From Flammula alnicola (lineage: Eukaryota > Basidiomycota > Agaricomycetes > Agaricales > Strophariaceae): 29,834 bases of DNA. The stretch is from assembly GCA_015499995.1 (NCBI GenBank), contig JADNRV010000494.1, positions 1 to 29,834 on the forward strand, in the 5' to 3' direction. Both the position numbers and the translations under genes were made by a program. The notes beneath the pieces were generated by a model. That model did not search any database. It had not been told where the DNA came from and saw only the letters and a list, made by a program, of their open reading frames with translations. Shown here one piece after another: positions 1 to 17,861 of the stretch; within the stretch, counting starts at the first letter, position 1, and every line of letters starts with the position of its first letter.

Positions 1-789
1 ACCCATCTCTCTTCCGTCTCCGGTTGACCGTCAGGTCCTATTGTCGGCCACAGTTTTGCCTTGTGGACCTGTGCAATGCTTGCACTGGCGACGGCCTGCT
101 CTTCGAAGATTTCAAAAACGCCACCAGGTCCGCTTGGCGGACGACCAAGTTCTTTCACGAAAACATCGTGAACGACGGAGTATGGGATTTGTGGCGCGTC
201 GTCGAATAAGCTGGCAAACTTGACCTGCATCGGTTTCGGCAAAACCGCTGCATTAGCGCCAATGGCTTGCCTGGTGCAACGTTAGTCGGCGTAAAGGAAT
301 GGAAGGAGGAAATAGACGCACCCAATCTTGATGTACAATCCGCCGTTGGACGTCATCAAGTCATAAACCCTCTGTGCGACACGCTCATGTAACTGTGGGA
401 TCAAGTCACTCTTCTCTGGTGTAAAGTTCCATTTGTAATCGAGGGTGATCATAGCGCACTTATCAAGGGAAATGTTAGCGAAAGAATCATAGGTTTGGCG
501 TAGGGGAATGATACCGTACTGTGTGCAGTGTCCGGAGGTTTCGAAAGATGGCCGATGCATTGTAGGTCTTGTCAACCGCGTATACCGTCCCTAGACCTAG
601 CAAGAGATATCCAGTCCTCCTCGCATACTTCCTCAAGCGACGTGGCGGCTGTATCGGAGTCTCGAGCGTCGAGCCCTTCAAGGGTTCCGAGTTGGTTGAA
701 AAGCGGCGTGAAAAAGGATGTCGTGCCGTATTCTTCCAGGGAGATGATTTAGATAGACATGTTAGGGACTGGAGATATAGCTTCAGCAT
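1..789 (-). CDS. ABC1/ADCK (UbiB-like) mitochondrial atypical kinase, 5' part
   Basis: This is the N-terminal part of an ABC1/ADCK (UbiB) family protein, a mitochondrial atypical kinase/ATPase linked in yeast (Mcp2/Cqd proteins, ADCK1-like) to lipid and coenzyme Q homeostasis. Exons are 520-789, 322-458 and <1-270. The introns, 459-519 and 271-321, are GT-AG with matching phases. The start at 789 gives an Arg/Ser-rich presequence typical of mitochondrial import, then a hydrophobic stretch at about residues 55-70 (GYLLLGLGTVYAV). The family motifs are visible: RTLHTCAMITLDYKWNF before the domain, the KxGQ motif (KIGQ, residues 134-137, split by an intron) and the Ala-rich loop ASIAQVH at about 199-205. 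The kinase-like catalytic half lies beyond the window. No frame break is seen. Family assignment is firm; the choice between ADCK1/Mcp2-like and other subgroups is inferred from the N-terminus. Confidence 0.9.
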
Positions 790-1351
790 AACTCGACTGG
801 AATAATCCAGTCAACGTTCTCGTCGTGGCCTGCGATGAGGTTGGTGTGGGGTAGAGTATTTTAGAAAATTTGAATTTCGACTCATGGCTAGCACGGCGAT
901 CACTTCCGGCAGAGATGACGCCAGCTCTCCGGCCATATCGACAAACTGTTTCTACCTCTTGACGGCAGGGGGCATAATGTTCATAGGGACGCGGGTTATA
1001 ATAGTAGTAGGACGTAGTGGATCAGAACAAGTGAATAGTGGACACCATGCACCAGAAAAGTGCCTCGTTTCATTTCATTCACTCGGGCTGGTAACGGTAA
1101 CCAGTAGAACAAGCGATACTTGTCACCCATTTCTGAGTCTTTCGAGAAAAAAGAACAATTCAAGAATGTTGGAAGTTCGTAGGTCATGATAAAATAATAC
1201 AATAACAGTAGGAGTTGGGAATTCTCGTAACAATGCAATGCGAAAAGTTTATGCGGAGAGCACGACTATGCAACTCGTAGCCAGGAAAATGGGAGGGTCT
1301 CAAGAAGACGAAAATTCGAAAGATGCGGAAAAAACCATGGGGCTTCAAGCT
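790..1351. other. Intergenic: upstream of ABC1 gene, downstream of demethylase gene
   Basis: Both neighbours are on the minus strand, so this interval holds the promoter of the ABC1-like gene and the 3' end of the JmjC gene. Short open frames occur on both strands but show no recognisable domain, biased composition or convincing splice structure. I see no clear TATA box or repeat. Confidence 0.6.
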
Positions 1352-7399
<6,048 letters not shown>

Positions 7400-7850
7400 T
7401 GTATAAAGTTGGCGGCGAGAATCTGGGGTACCGTACGACGTGTCAGTACGCCTTATTCTTCCTCTTCATACTCCTCTTCTACTAGTCATACAACCGCCTC
7501 TTCTACTTCACACCCTCCCAGAACTATTGTCCTTCCTTCTAATCTTACATTCATTGCATCTTCCCTATCGCCTTCATCCAAACTTCATGTATCAACACAG
7601 TAGTAAACAGCTTCGCATTCTCTCCCTACCTATCGCCTCCTCTTCTTTCTTTCATTCTCTTTTATGCTCTACCTTACCTTTCTACATTTCCACACTCTAT
7701 CGCAATGAGCTGGCGAGGTCGCTATAGTCATAGTTACCTGAGTTGCTTATGTAACGTAGTCAGCCAAATTTTATTCTCAATTCTCGATCCGTGCGACCCA
7801 AGGAAAAGCGAGGAGAAATTAATCCTTTATCATCGGAATTTCGACTGACG
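7400..7850 (+). promoter_or_regulatory. TATA-like box with long CT-rich leader and 47-aa ORF
   Basis: TATAAAG at 7402-7408 is followed by about 250 nt of strongly pyrimidine-rich sequence (7440-7690), a pattern often seen in fungal 5' leaders near transcription starts. The first ATG after the CT tract, at 7705, opens a 47-codon frame beginning MSWRGRYSHS and ending at 7848. I recognise no protein family. This may mark a short gene or non-coding transcript. Confidence 0.3.
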
Positions 7851-9894
7851 ACGAGATTCCCTCCTGTATTGCTTCGCGTCGTTAATCCCGAAAGCCGACG
7901 CCGTGGTTAACGTCGCGCGCGGAACGTCGCACTCGCTTGTGGACGTTGACAAGAAATAGATGGCCACCCTTGTCGAAAATAAGGAGCTGATGCTATGTCC
8001 AACCCATGATCCATCGTCAAGCTCACACTGAACGCCACATACCGTCCTCGTCGCTGCGTTTGAGAAGGAAGAAGAATTCGACCGACGACTTGTGCCCACT
8101 CCGAATCTGTGTTGAATGGAACGTACCTCCACAGGAACCAAACACCATCATGATTCGCAAGGCGCGTTATGGATTGATGTTGCACAGGCACTCAGTCTGG
8201 ATTGTCTAAATCTGTACGCGGTCATATGTCCTGTCAGGGCCTGGAATAGTAAAAATACCAAAAATACCTGGATTTGCGGGTTTTAAATGGCAGCGCATAC
8301 GGCCCTCAGCATTGGCGGAATTTACGCGCTGCAATATCCGTGAAAAGTTGTTTCAGAAATGAATGAATGTGCGTTGCACAATGCGGGCAGCAAATCCCGT
8401 GGGGGTATACATATGGGCGAAGTGTCAAGACACAGCCAACTCCAGGTGTGACGTCGATAAAAGCAATGCTACAAGTCCCAAGAGGTGAACAGCAGCTGGT
8501 CTAGGGTTGGATATTGGGGCGGACTTGAGTTGTAAAGCTCGCGCCCTAGTCTCTCCTTCAGAAAGTGCTGCAACGTAGAGTGAACGCGAAAATAGGCGCA
8601 ATATTATTTGGAAGCAATTAGCAGGTTATCCGATCAAGGATAGGCTGTGTGCACTGCGAATCCCTCGATCGAACCTGCCCATGGGAAAGACGATTGATCA
8701 CTACTCTATTTAACGAGCGGCAGTGCACCAGGAATTTGATAATGACAGGCACGCTCAACACTGTAGAGGAGAGCGACTTTTCGGTTCTGGCTTGAAGGCC
8801 GAGTTTGTATTTCGTATGTTTCTCCAAGGGCGGATAACATGAGCGCTCCGAGTCGCAGATCCATCTTGAACATGAAGAAATTTACTATTTTTACATGTTG
8901 ATTCAGTGATTGGAGGCAAATCGTGGCAGAAGCTGGCATCTGGCGATGCTGTGCACGTCGCCGACAGTCCATCACGAAAACATAGCGACTGACGTCGAAT
9001 AGAGACATTCCGAGGGTTATGTTATGATTCAGATGAGAATCAGATTTGATTTGACGTATTTGATGCGCCTTTGAATGCTTGCACACTCGGTGCAGAGAGC
9101 AAAGGTGAAGGTAATCTATACGACGAGCGCAGAGTCAGATTGACAAGACTTGCGCGCTGTGATCTGGTGACCTTGAGGATAAGAGGAAACAGGGACAAGG
9201 AATGGACCTCCTGAAAGCACGGACGAGTGCCAGGCACACTGTGTCTGTGAACTAATTTCGTCTTCATCATGCCGTATATGGTCATCAGATCTAGACCCTG
9301 TCTCATTTTCTTAAAGCATTTCCAAACACAACCAAATACCATCCCTGCACTCATTCCTCTCCGCCATTACCTAATATCCCTCCCTGCTCTCCGAATGTCA
9401 TAGTTAGCCCGACTTATTCTCGGATTCCAGTAGACAGAAGTTCTGCACGTCTAATCCTTTGTGATCGCTCTGGAACCTCGGAGCCAAATATTTCACTTGT
9501 TGCACTTTTTTTCGGTGCCATGCCCGCGCCACGTTTTCTAGCCTTGTCTCCCAAACTCAATATGTCGGAGGCTGTTCGCGTGCCTTCCCACATCTGGCGC
9601 TCGATCTATACTGAATCTATGTATATCCATTTATATTGTGATCCATGACCCTGGGTCTCCTCCCTTTAGATAAGAACCCAGCTTTCACTTGTCTCGAGCA
9701 TCACCCCAAGCGCCCAATTGCCTATTTTTTTCTGCTCGCCATCTCCATCGTACCCACAGACGGAACCTCATGCCTGCTGTGAAAGTACCGTCTGTATCCC
9801 TCGGTCTGTCCTTTTTTGTGAAGTAAGACATGCACCTGAAACTCAATGCCATCACTTCTACCCTCCAGGCCACAAGTCTTTCTCTCCCTACGAC
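7851..9894. other. Non-coding region before the zinc-finger gene
   Basis: No supported gene. Open frames are short, mutually overlapping and lack motifs. The last 300 bases hold A/T-rich elements (TATATCCATTTATATTG near 9620-9640) and pyrimidine-rich sequence. These are likely the promoter and leader of the downstream zinc-finger gene. Confidence 0.5.
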
Positions 9895-11054
9895 ATGAGC
9901 CATTATTCTCCTCGAATAGCGAAGGGTGCCTTCGTCAGGATACACACGCCATCTCTTGACGGTCCTTACTCTGGTCGTGAATTTCCGACTTACGACGGAT
10001 ACGAAGGTATTGTTTTAGCCCACTCTAACTGCCATTGGCCTAACAATACGTTGTACTCAGACCCTCAGATATCCATCTCACAGTGGATGAGCGCGGCTCC
10101 CGTGTACAGCGACGCCGATTTCTACGAGTCAGGTATGCCATATCACTCCATTCTTCCAGTCAAGAAATTTATTCTGTCCATTTAGCACAATGTCCACCAA
10201 GCTATACCTCGCCGCAGCCTTTTGGTGCCGGTGTCATCTATGGTTCGTCCTTCATTTACTTTTATGAAGCGTTATTTTTTACCTTTCATCCAGAAGAACC
10301 TATTGACGGCAACTTGTTCGCCTGGCCATATGACAGCAACAGCGGCTACGACTCCTCATTCTCGTCACTTCCGGAACCGAATACCTTTTCAAATTCATTT
10401 TCTCATTCCGTCTCTATGGTTTCTTGTTCGCCACGGTCAGAAAGTAGCGGTGCGTTCATATTCTATCGACTAACAAGATCTCGTCGCTCATAGCGTCCCA
10501 GGCCTCTCCCTCTCTCCCAGCCAAATCTACACGAATATTCTAACGCCTTTAACTTCGATTTCACGACCTCCCTACCGCACCAATTTCCTTCTTCCTCATC
10601 TCCTTGGCAACCCCTAGTTGCAAACCATTCGCCGCGGTCATCTATGTCGCATTCTCCCGCTGCCTCTTGTTCGAGTTTGGACACCGCAGAGGTAAAACGC
10701 TCGCCCTCGCGGGAGGCTTCGCCAACGCGGACCGCTGTTGTTGACCCTCAGCTTCAGCGCCGACGCTTCCCGTGCGTAATCATCGGATGCGATCGGCGGT
10801 TCACCAGTCAATACACGCTGAAGGTCCACATGGAGGCGCACAAACCCAAGCCCCGCTCTTCTTTTCCTTGTACGCTTGGATGCTCCGAGAGGTTCTCGCG
10901 GCAGCATGACCGCCTCCGACATGAGGTCGCGAAGCACGGCAAGGTCTGCGAGTTTTTGTGCGACGATTGTGGGCGGTTCTTCTCGACAAAAAAGACTCTG
11001 GGCAACCACAAGTGCCCCGTAACGCAAGGGGGCACGCGATGGGTCAACAGTTGA
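9895..11054 (+). CDS. C2H2 zinc-finger protein, putative transcription factor
   Basis: Putative nuclear DNA-binding regulator of about 308 aa. Exons are 9895-10006, 10061-10132, 10186-10242, 10294 to about 10418, and 10494-11054. The first three introns (54, 53 and 51 nt) have good borders. The last is uncertain: a 75-nt intron with weak donor GTTTCT (10419-10493) keeps the frame. The better donor GTGCGT at 10450 gives a 44-nt intron but shifts frame and would need one extra base removed. The N-terminal half is low-complexity (Ser, Tyr, Pro). Two fingers are canonical: C216/C221/H234/H238 and C248/C252/H265/H270. The third, C278/C281/H294/C296, ends in Cys instead of His and is shortened. Target genes cannot be told from sequence. 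An upstream in-frame ATG-like extension exists, but ATG 9895 (MSHYSPRI) fits best. Confidence 0.78.
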
Positions 11055-12076
11055 ACTGCTGTCTCTTTCTTCGCATTTTTCTCTTCATTTTGTCATATCT
11101 CTCTTCTTTTGGGTTATTTTGGATTTTTTATGGACTGCTACTTCATTGGACATTCTCTGCATTTTCTCTTAGGTTCCCTACTGGATTCTTGAACTACAAC
11201 GGACACCATTTATCGTCATACAGATATCCCTGTACCAATTATCATCATCCCCTGGACTTTTCGGGCGCCATTGGACTTCACAAAATATTACGAAGTACTA
11301 AAAAACCAAAATGTACTGTACATAATCATAGCCACGACTCACATATGCCTTCCAACCGAGTCGAGCAGTACATAGTCTGTCGTGTAGGCGATTCATACTT
11401 CACAAAATTGCATAAATACACGATCCAAAACATCGCTCAATACTTTTGAGCGGGGAAATGAAGTAATGAAACGAGGGTTCCTACCTTCTACATGTTGCTA
11501 ATATTGTCGCTCATAGCTAGGCTCTCCCCTCGACTCAGTCGACCTGTCGCGGACGAGCATAAATGATTGCCAGGTGATCGATTGATCATTGATTTGAACA
11601 TGTACTTACATAAATATAGAACGACACGTTCCAAAGCAGCTCGAAGGACAGTCAGGCCGAATTTACTAAGGCCGACTTTGCGACGACAAAGGACTTCCGT
11701 TGAAACTTGAGAGACGGCTTCGCTGCACCAATATAAATAAACGAAATGGCGACATTTCGCTTGTGAACGGGCCGATCTTCCATGCAAAGCTTACTTCCCA
11801 ATAGTCATGCTGGTGAATGCCTGCAGCCCCTGTACCCACGGGAGACTTCAATTCGTAGGATGAAAGTACGTTCAAGCGTCAAATTAGGCGCCGGCTTCAC
11901 TGGCAGGGTTTTTCGGATAGGTTGGGCATAAACCGCCAGCAAATTGGATCTTGATTCTTCGATAACCAAGGAGAACGTGAGATATCTATTTAAGTAAAGT
12001 TTTTCCATTCAAGGGCAGTTCTTTTCAAACAAGGAACCGCTTGAAATGGCCCGATACTGGTGTTTGTGGGGTAATT

Positions 12077-12099
12077 AAATAATAAATAAATAAATAAAT
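12077..12099. repeat. (AAAT)n simple repeat
   Basis: A short, slightly imperfect tetranucleotide tract of about five AAAT units in A/T-rich intergenic DNA. Confidence 0.8.
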
Positions 12100-12174
12100 C
12101 GAAAAATCGAAAAGGGAAAGAGAGGGAAGGGAGAGAATATTTACGTTCACCTCTATTATTCGTTCTGTTCACTG

Positions 12175-12430
12175 GCTCATGGCCGCTTGTCGCAAACTGA
12201 CTCCATCAGTTCATTAGTATCGTTTGGACCCTTTTCCGCATTTTCTCACATGTATACTCGCTTAGATCCTCGTCATCGGTTCATCTCATGGACCCTTTTC
12301 CTCCCTTTTCCCAGTGAGTTTCACCATTTTCGTACAAGGATACTCGCTTAGATCCTACAGGGTTCATTTCCTCACACGCACTCGCTTAGATCTTCCGGTT
12401 CAATCATCAATGGCCGCCTGTGTGCCGTGC
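12175..12430. repeat. Degenerate minisatellite-like direct repeats
   Basis: ATACTCGCTTAGATCCT occurs identically at 12254-12270 and 12340-12356, and its 13-base core ACTCGCTTAGATC recurs at 12380-12392. Each copy is followed closely by GGTTCA. TGGACCCTTTTCC occurs at 12225-12237 and 12289-12301. The cluster is flanked by related ATGGCCGC words near 12179 and 12410. It lies about 80 bp beyond the stop codon of the transposase-like gene, so it could be a subterminal repeat region of an element, but this is inference. Confidence 0.7.
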
Positions 12431-12511
12431 AATGGAATTTAGCACATTTGGCGCAGCCATCACAGCCTATCCAATACGTGAAGGATTTCAATTCCTCAAA
12501 CTAATGTACAG

Positions 12512-15500
12512 CTAATCCGAGTCATCGACGCCTATCCAACCCTCGTTACAGGGCCTCTTTTTCCTTTTGGGATTCCGACCTCGACAATCAACCCTTCTGC
12601 AGTCTCGGCAAGGATTCATACAACTCTTCACGCTTTTCTTACCCTTACAGGTGTGAATCCCACATTTTCTACACGTCCGTCCCTCTCTCACTTTCTTTGT
12701 TTTCTTGTTCAGCTTTCTCGGGACTGCCTGCAAAAGATCGGCGTCCACTCGCTCTCGGGACAATTCCTCTGCCGTTGTTATTGCAGATTCTGAGTTGGAG
12801 TGCTGCAAGTTTGTGTCGGGTGATATTTGGGATGTCGAGGCAATGGATGGGGCCAGGATTGATGGGCCAGGTCCTACTGCAAGGTGTATTCGGTGAGAGG
12901 AGCTCGAGGCTGGAATTTGAAGGCCTCTTGTGATGGCGTTGGGCTTGCACAGTTTTTCGGGTAGAGAAGGAGCTGCAATGGATCGTGCTGGGTCATTTAA
13001 GGTGATTGTAAGAGGCTTTCTTGCACCGTATGTCAAAGAAAGTGACTCTTTAACATTCATATTTGATTTCCACGTTGCGTAATAGACTTTCAATTGTTCG
13101 ATTAGCTAGAACAAATGCCCGTTAACCTTCATGAATTCAGAATGATTCCATTCACATGACAAACCTTGTAGAATATATTGGCATTTGTGTTTGCATAATA
13201 ATTCCATACCTTCACAGCTTGACTCCAGACAGGTCCGGATGGTGAGTTGAAATCTGTGTTCGTCTCCATAAGGTGGAGGAAAAGTTCTTTTTCAGCAGAA
13301 TGATGAACGGGAAGTATGGGTTTGTGCACACCCTGCATCTCCGCAAGGAATTTGTGCCTTTGTTTCTTGTCGAGGCTTGGAACATATTCACTCATCCCAC
13401 TCTCGACACGAATCTTTGTCGGAATGGGAAGGATACCAAGGACCTCGTTTGATGGCAAGTAGAGATTTGAATTTACCCACCCAGTAATTTGTACCGGGTT
13501 AATAAGAACATCTTGCAGGTAAATTACTCGCTCTTGAATTTTATTGGTGATCCATATCGAGAAGTGGCCTCGATAGTGTTGCCCAGTGCTGTTAAACGTG
13601 CCGACCTGAGAACTAAATTTAGTTTCAAATTATTCTCAGTGGTTGAAAAAACGTACAAGGAGGTTATGTCGCAAAACAAAATCTAACAAGCAGGCATGTG
13701 TGTGTCGAATTGATGCGCGAGAAGATGGAAGATGGGACCGAAGGTGTGCATGTACTCCACCTTCAGTAAAATTTGTCCCGCGTGCACAACGGTAAATTGG
13801 CAGACCACCGGCTTTCTGATCAATTCCTATTGTTGTATAAAGTGAGATCCCAGGTGGGTCAGAAAGAAATCCATTGCGGATTAGGTCTAAAATATTCTTC
13901 GCAGTCTTCCAGTTGCTGGAATTGAAAAGCGGTACACCAGTTGTCGCATCCTTCAGAGGACCAAAGGTACTGAAGACTTTTTCAACGAGGGGGTAGAGAA
14001 TTTGTGGTGGAGGTATAATTCTTCTGCACCGACGCCACAGCCATGCAGGACGAGAAGCCCGGATTGTCTCGAAAGTTTGAGGTGGTGACTGTGTCACGCC
14101 CCATGCATTAATTCGACGTCGGTCTTCAGCATCAGGAATAAAGATTGCGTCTCGTAATTGGCGACCGAACTCGAGGCGCAAAGCATGAGTAGAAAGGAGG
14201 TGAAACATGTTAAAAACATGGAAAACATCCTTCAAAACACGGCTCCGTATGGTATTATCCCAGTTATCAGGATATAACCCAAATGTTGCCTTGCCCTCAG
14301 CAGCACTTGCGTGATCAACTTCATGAGAATAACCTGAAGGCATTTCTGGAAGGTTGGCAGAATTGGCGTTCTCCGTGACGATATCACCAATGGATGGCCC
14401 ACTTTCAGCATAAACATACTCCTCATGATCCAAGCCAGTGCTCAGGCTCTCAGAGGATGGGCTGTCCATATCCAGACTTGGCCTAGCTTGCGTTTCGGAG
14501 TCATTCACGTCAATGCCTGATTGGGTTGGTGGTTGCCAGGTGGCAGGACTGAACGTGCGCAAATGGCTGCGTAAACAGACAATAGAGAATGGTGTGTTGC
14601 CAAATGAAAGTAGGGCGTGATTTCGGTGGGTGGGTATGATTGCACCAGGTACGAAAACCTTGAGAACATCTACAACAATTCTCGTCTGGGTGACATTTAT
14701 GCCGTCAAAGACCCTGTCGTGCATATGTGCTGAAATTACTCCTTGGGCAATGACCATGGTGTTGTCAGGGCTGTATACCAGCACTGGAGTGGTAGGAAGA
14801 GGGTTTGGTGATAGAGGTTGGGGAATTTCGATGGTGGAAAGTCTTTCATACAGACATAGACTTGCATACGCATCGAGGGCGGCGTACATTTCTTGTTCTC
14901 GGGTGAGGGTTTTATTGCCCCATTCTTGGCTAATACGTTCGGGAACATTTTTGTTCAAGCGTTTACCCAAAACTACAGCACAGAGATCGGCCAGGCTGCA
15001 ATTGGCTGAAGAAATAACGCGCCGATCTTTCGCAAACTTTGCCAGCTCAAGCGCGCTGACAAATGGAGTCCGTGGCTGACAAGCCGCCTCAAGAAACTTG
15101 AGATCTGCATTGACAAGGCGGCCCACTTTCAAGATATTTGGATGGGATAATAAAACACGAAGTTGATTGGGAAGGTCTCCTCTCTCAACCATATCTCCGA
15201 TCTGAGCGAGAATGTAAGTCTTAGATATGAAGCAAGCAGAGTTTAGACTAATGACTTACTTGCAGAATATACACCCGCTCTTTGTACGCAATTTGAACGA
15301 CAGATGTTTTTTCCCGACGGAACACATTTCCGTTCCCAGAAACCTCAACATTCCACTCAGAGTCAAACCCAATAACAATATTCATGTCTGGGTTATCAGA
15401 AGGCAGGTCATTGAGAATTGTCCTCATCGCAATATTGATAGCTTCAGGAGTGTGCTCGGTGAAGATTTGGATGTTATCTGGCAGGGCGAGAGGTTCAAGA

Positions 15501-17861
15501 TGAGCATATTTCTCGACCGGAACCACCGACTTGAGAAGAGACGGAAAGCATCGCTCGAGGAACTGTTTGTCAGCCATATTGTCCGTAAAGCACAAGTACG
15601 GCAAGACGTGGCCGTATAACTCAAGCGACTCCTGGATACGTTTCAAGGCCTCTTCATATTGCGCCTGTGATTTTGTCGCAACCAAGTTGCAGGATCTGAT
15701 CTCGCCCTTCTCATTTGTGACGGTCAACAAAGCCGTGAAAACCTGTTCTCCATTCACCAATGAAATGTGTTTTGTTATCTATGAAAAAGGATTAGACAGA
15801 GTTAGATTAATGAGCGAGTAAGAATTTCTTACCTTGTGGCTATGATCAAGTGCGCAAATCTCGCATGTGAGCTTGGACGTATGCTGATGGTAGTGGTTCT
15901 TGTGTTTTTCGATATAGCGGTCGAAAATATTTCCAATTAATTGAGCACCAGGAATATAGCCATGGAATCCACGGGGGCTGGCATTATCGAACGGAAGAAA
16001 TGCTTCATATTGTTGGCCCACCCACCCATCTAATCTACGACGAGCCAAAAGATCGAGGTACTGGAGATGCAGCTCATCGTATTTAAGGAGGTGTTGGACA
16101 CGGAGAGCATCGGAGAATTGCTTTGACCCCATGCCGTTCTGGAAGCACGACCGCATCCACCCAAACAGTGTCTTCGAGATGGCACTGCGATGACTCAGGC
16201 GGGCAGGAAACTCCGCCGCCAATTCCGATGGCAGAACCGCCAGGATCCGACTATCCCAGCTGCGAAATGTCACCGTGTGCTTCCGGGATTTTGGGTGTTC
16301 ACACACGCGACAACGATATCGATATCCGATGATCCAAAATGTCGAGTTCGAATCAACACAGCGGCGAGGGCGGGAATTGACAGCATGTCGTTGTAGTGGT
16401 GTTTTACAATTTGGGCACGGAATGAACTTGACGAGTGCTTGTGGATCCCATAAAAAAAAGCGGGGATTGTAGAGAAGTTGCGGAGATATATCGTTGCGTT
16501 GGAGGAGGAAGAATGTCGACTCTTGTGGAAACCAAAAGGTATGATTGTTGGCGTAGAGCAGGGGTACTCCTTCATGATTTCGGCGGCCTGCCTCCTCGAC
16601 CTTCGCCTTGAACGCGTTGAGGAGCCATGGAGGCATCGCGCAGTGTGCATGGGGCATTGCAGCATCCTCGGCATCCTCGGCTCCTGTCTCCTCTCTGGGA
16701 TCCTCCTCATCATCCTTCTCGTCGCCCTCCATTCCCAGCTCATCCTCGTCACCTAATCCCTCTCCTGAGACCTCTGGATCGTCCTCGTCGTCTCCCAGAT
16801 CCACCGGGTATTGGGGATCTGCGTCTGGAATGATTTGGTGTGTAGTAGAAGCTGTCAGCACAGCCGACGGCGATGGATGTTGCAGTGCCGCTCGCTGCTC
16901 GCTTGGTGATGATCCAAGTGTGTTGCTGGAGTCGAAGGTGTACGGAGATGGCTGTTGGACTGTTTCCGGAGGTGCTGAGGATGCCAGGTGCTGGCCACTG
17001 GGCATTGACACCACTAGGGATGCATTCGGGCTCGCTGACGTTGTGGTATCGAGTTGAGGTGCTGAAGACTGTCGTACGGGGCCAGAACTACCTGCGAGTG
17101 ACTGCCAGAAAATTAGTTAGTGAAGAAATTATTCGAAAGAAAGAAATACGTACAATTTTACCAGGTAAGATCCTTACGGTGACCTTTCCTCCTCCCGAAT
17201 CAATCTTGCATGGCCGTCCCACAGGCCGCTTCTTTGGAAGGCTGGGATTTCCGAGAAGGGCCGCTTTTGCCTTTGCTTGCTGCTTGGGTCCGGTGCCACG
17301 GGGACGACCAACAGGACGGCGAACAGACATCGATAACTCTGCAGCCGGTGACTTGGCCTTTGGAGGGCGTCCACGTTTCGGACGTTGTGGGTTTGAGGTC
17401 AAGGCCGTGGCATTTTGTGTGGATCTCGAGGTATTATTACGAGACGTAACATCGCGAGGATGATCCTCACGAGTCGTAGACGAGGAGGGATAGGGACTGC
17501 GAGATCCAGTGCACAGCGGTGAAGGCGAAGATCCAAGGCTGATAACGCCTGAAGAATCGGCGCCTGAAGAGCCGGGGGTAATTCCTGAAATAGACCGTGT
17601 CAGGTAAAATGACGCGAAGCGGGCTGGTTTGCTTACCTTCCCCCGACATATGGACATCCATGGGAAAACCTGGATGTGGGAGTGGATTTAAGGATCTAGA
17701 AAGCACATGTCAGTTCGTGAACGTTAATGAAACACAAAGTTCAAGAATACTTACAGACTGCGAGGCACGAAACCATTTGCAGCAGTGAACGAACCGGCCT
17801 GTGAATTGTGCTCGCCCCATTCGCAAGGTCCATCAGTATCGAGTGAAGGGTAGTTGTCCAT
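12512..17861 (-). CDS. AT-hook, transposase-like core and DEDDy 3'-5' exonuclease protein
   Basis: An intact 8-exon gene for a protein of about 1654 aa. Exons: 17755-17861, 17637-17695, 17154-17584, 15833-17101, 15260-15778, 13657-15201, 13165-13605, 12512-13105. All seven introns (51-59 nt) are GT-AG and phases agree throughout. Three AT-hooks sit at about 126-130 (RGRPP), 147-152 (VGRPRG) and 177-182 (VGRPCK). An acidic stretch follows, then a zinc ribbon (CPNC at 428-431, CRVC at 463-466). A transposase-like region has ALDHSHK (D618) and FTDNMADK (D688). Next comes a WRN/RNase D-type DEDDy exonuclease with D761, E763, D828, Y901 and D905 all present. The downstream part has KDVFH (D1120) and GTNFTEGGVH (E1275), a possible third acidic residue. 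The C-terminus is basic and Cys-rich. It resembles a repeated agaricomycete family. I cannot tell whether this copy is mobile or domesticated. Confidence 0.87.

Larger units (their letters stand above)
11055..12511. other. Intergenic region between convergent zinc-finger and exonuclease genes
   Basis: Both neighbouring genes point into this interval, so it holds two 3' ends. A long plus frame running from inside the zinc-finger gene to 11449 is hydrophobic read-through with no motif. An (AAAT)n tract lies near 12077-12099 and a degenerate repeat cluster at about 12175-12430. I see no gene. Confidence 0.6.

Noticed and set aside
996..1238. 80-codon minus-strand frame with Leu runs
   Set aside because: A/T-driven hydrophobicity, no motif, no splice context.
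10958..11449. Long plus-strand frame with hydrophobic segment overlapping the zinc-finger gene end
   Set aside because: It starts inside the zinc-finger exon in another frame and runs into T-rich 3' sequence; the hydrophobicity comes from base composition.
14630..15079. 149-codon plus-strand frame
   Set aside because: Lies opposite the DEDDy exonuclease exon, whose motifs and splice phases are clear.
16608..17057. Ser-rich 149-codon plus-strand frame
   Set aside because: Antisense of the acidic stretch of the exonuclease gene; Ser runs reflect GAG/GAT codons on the other strand.
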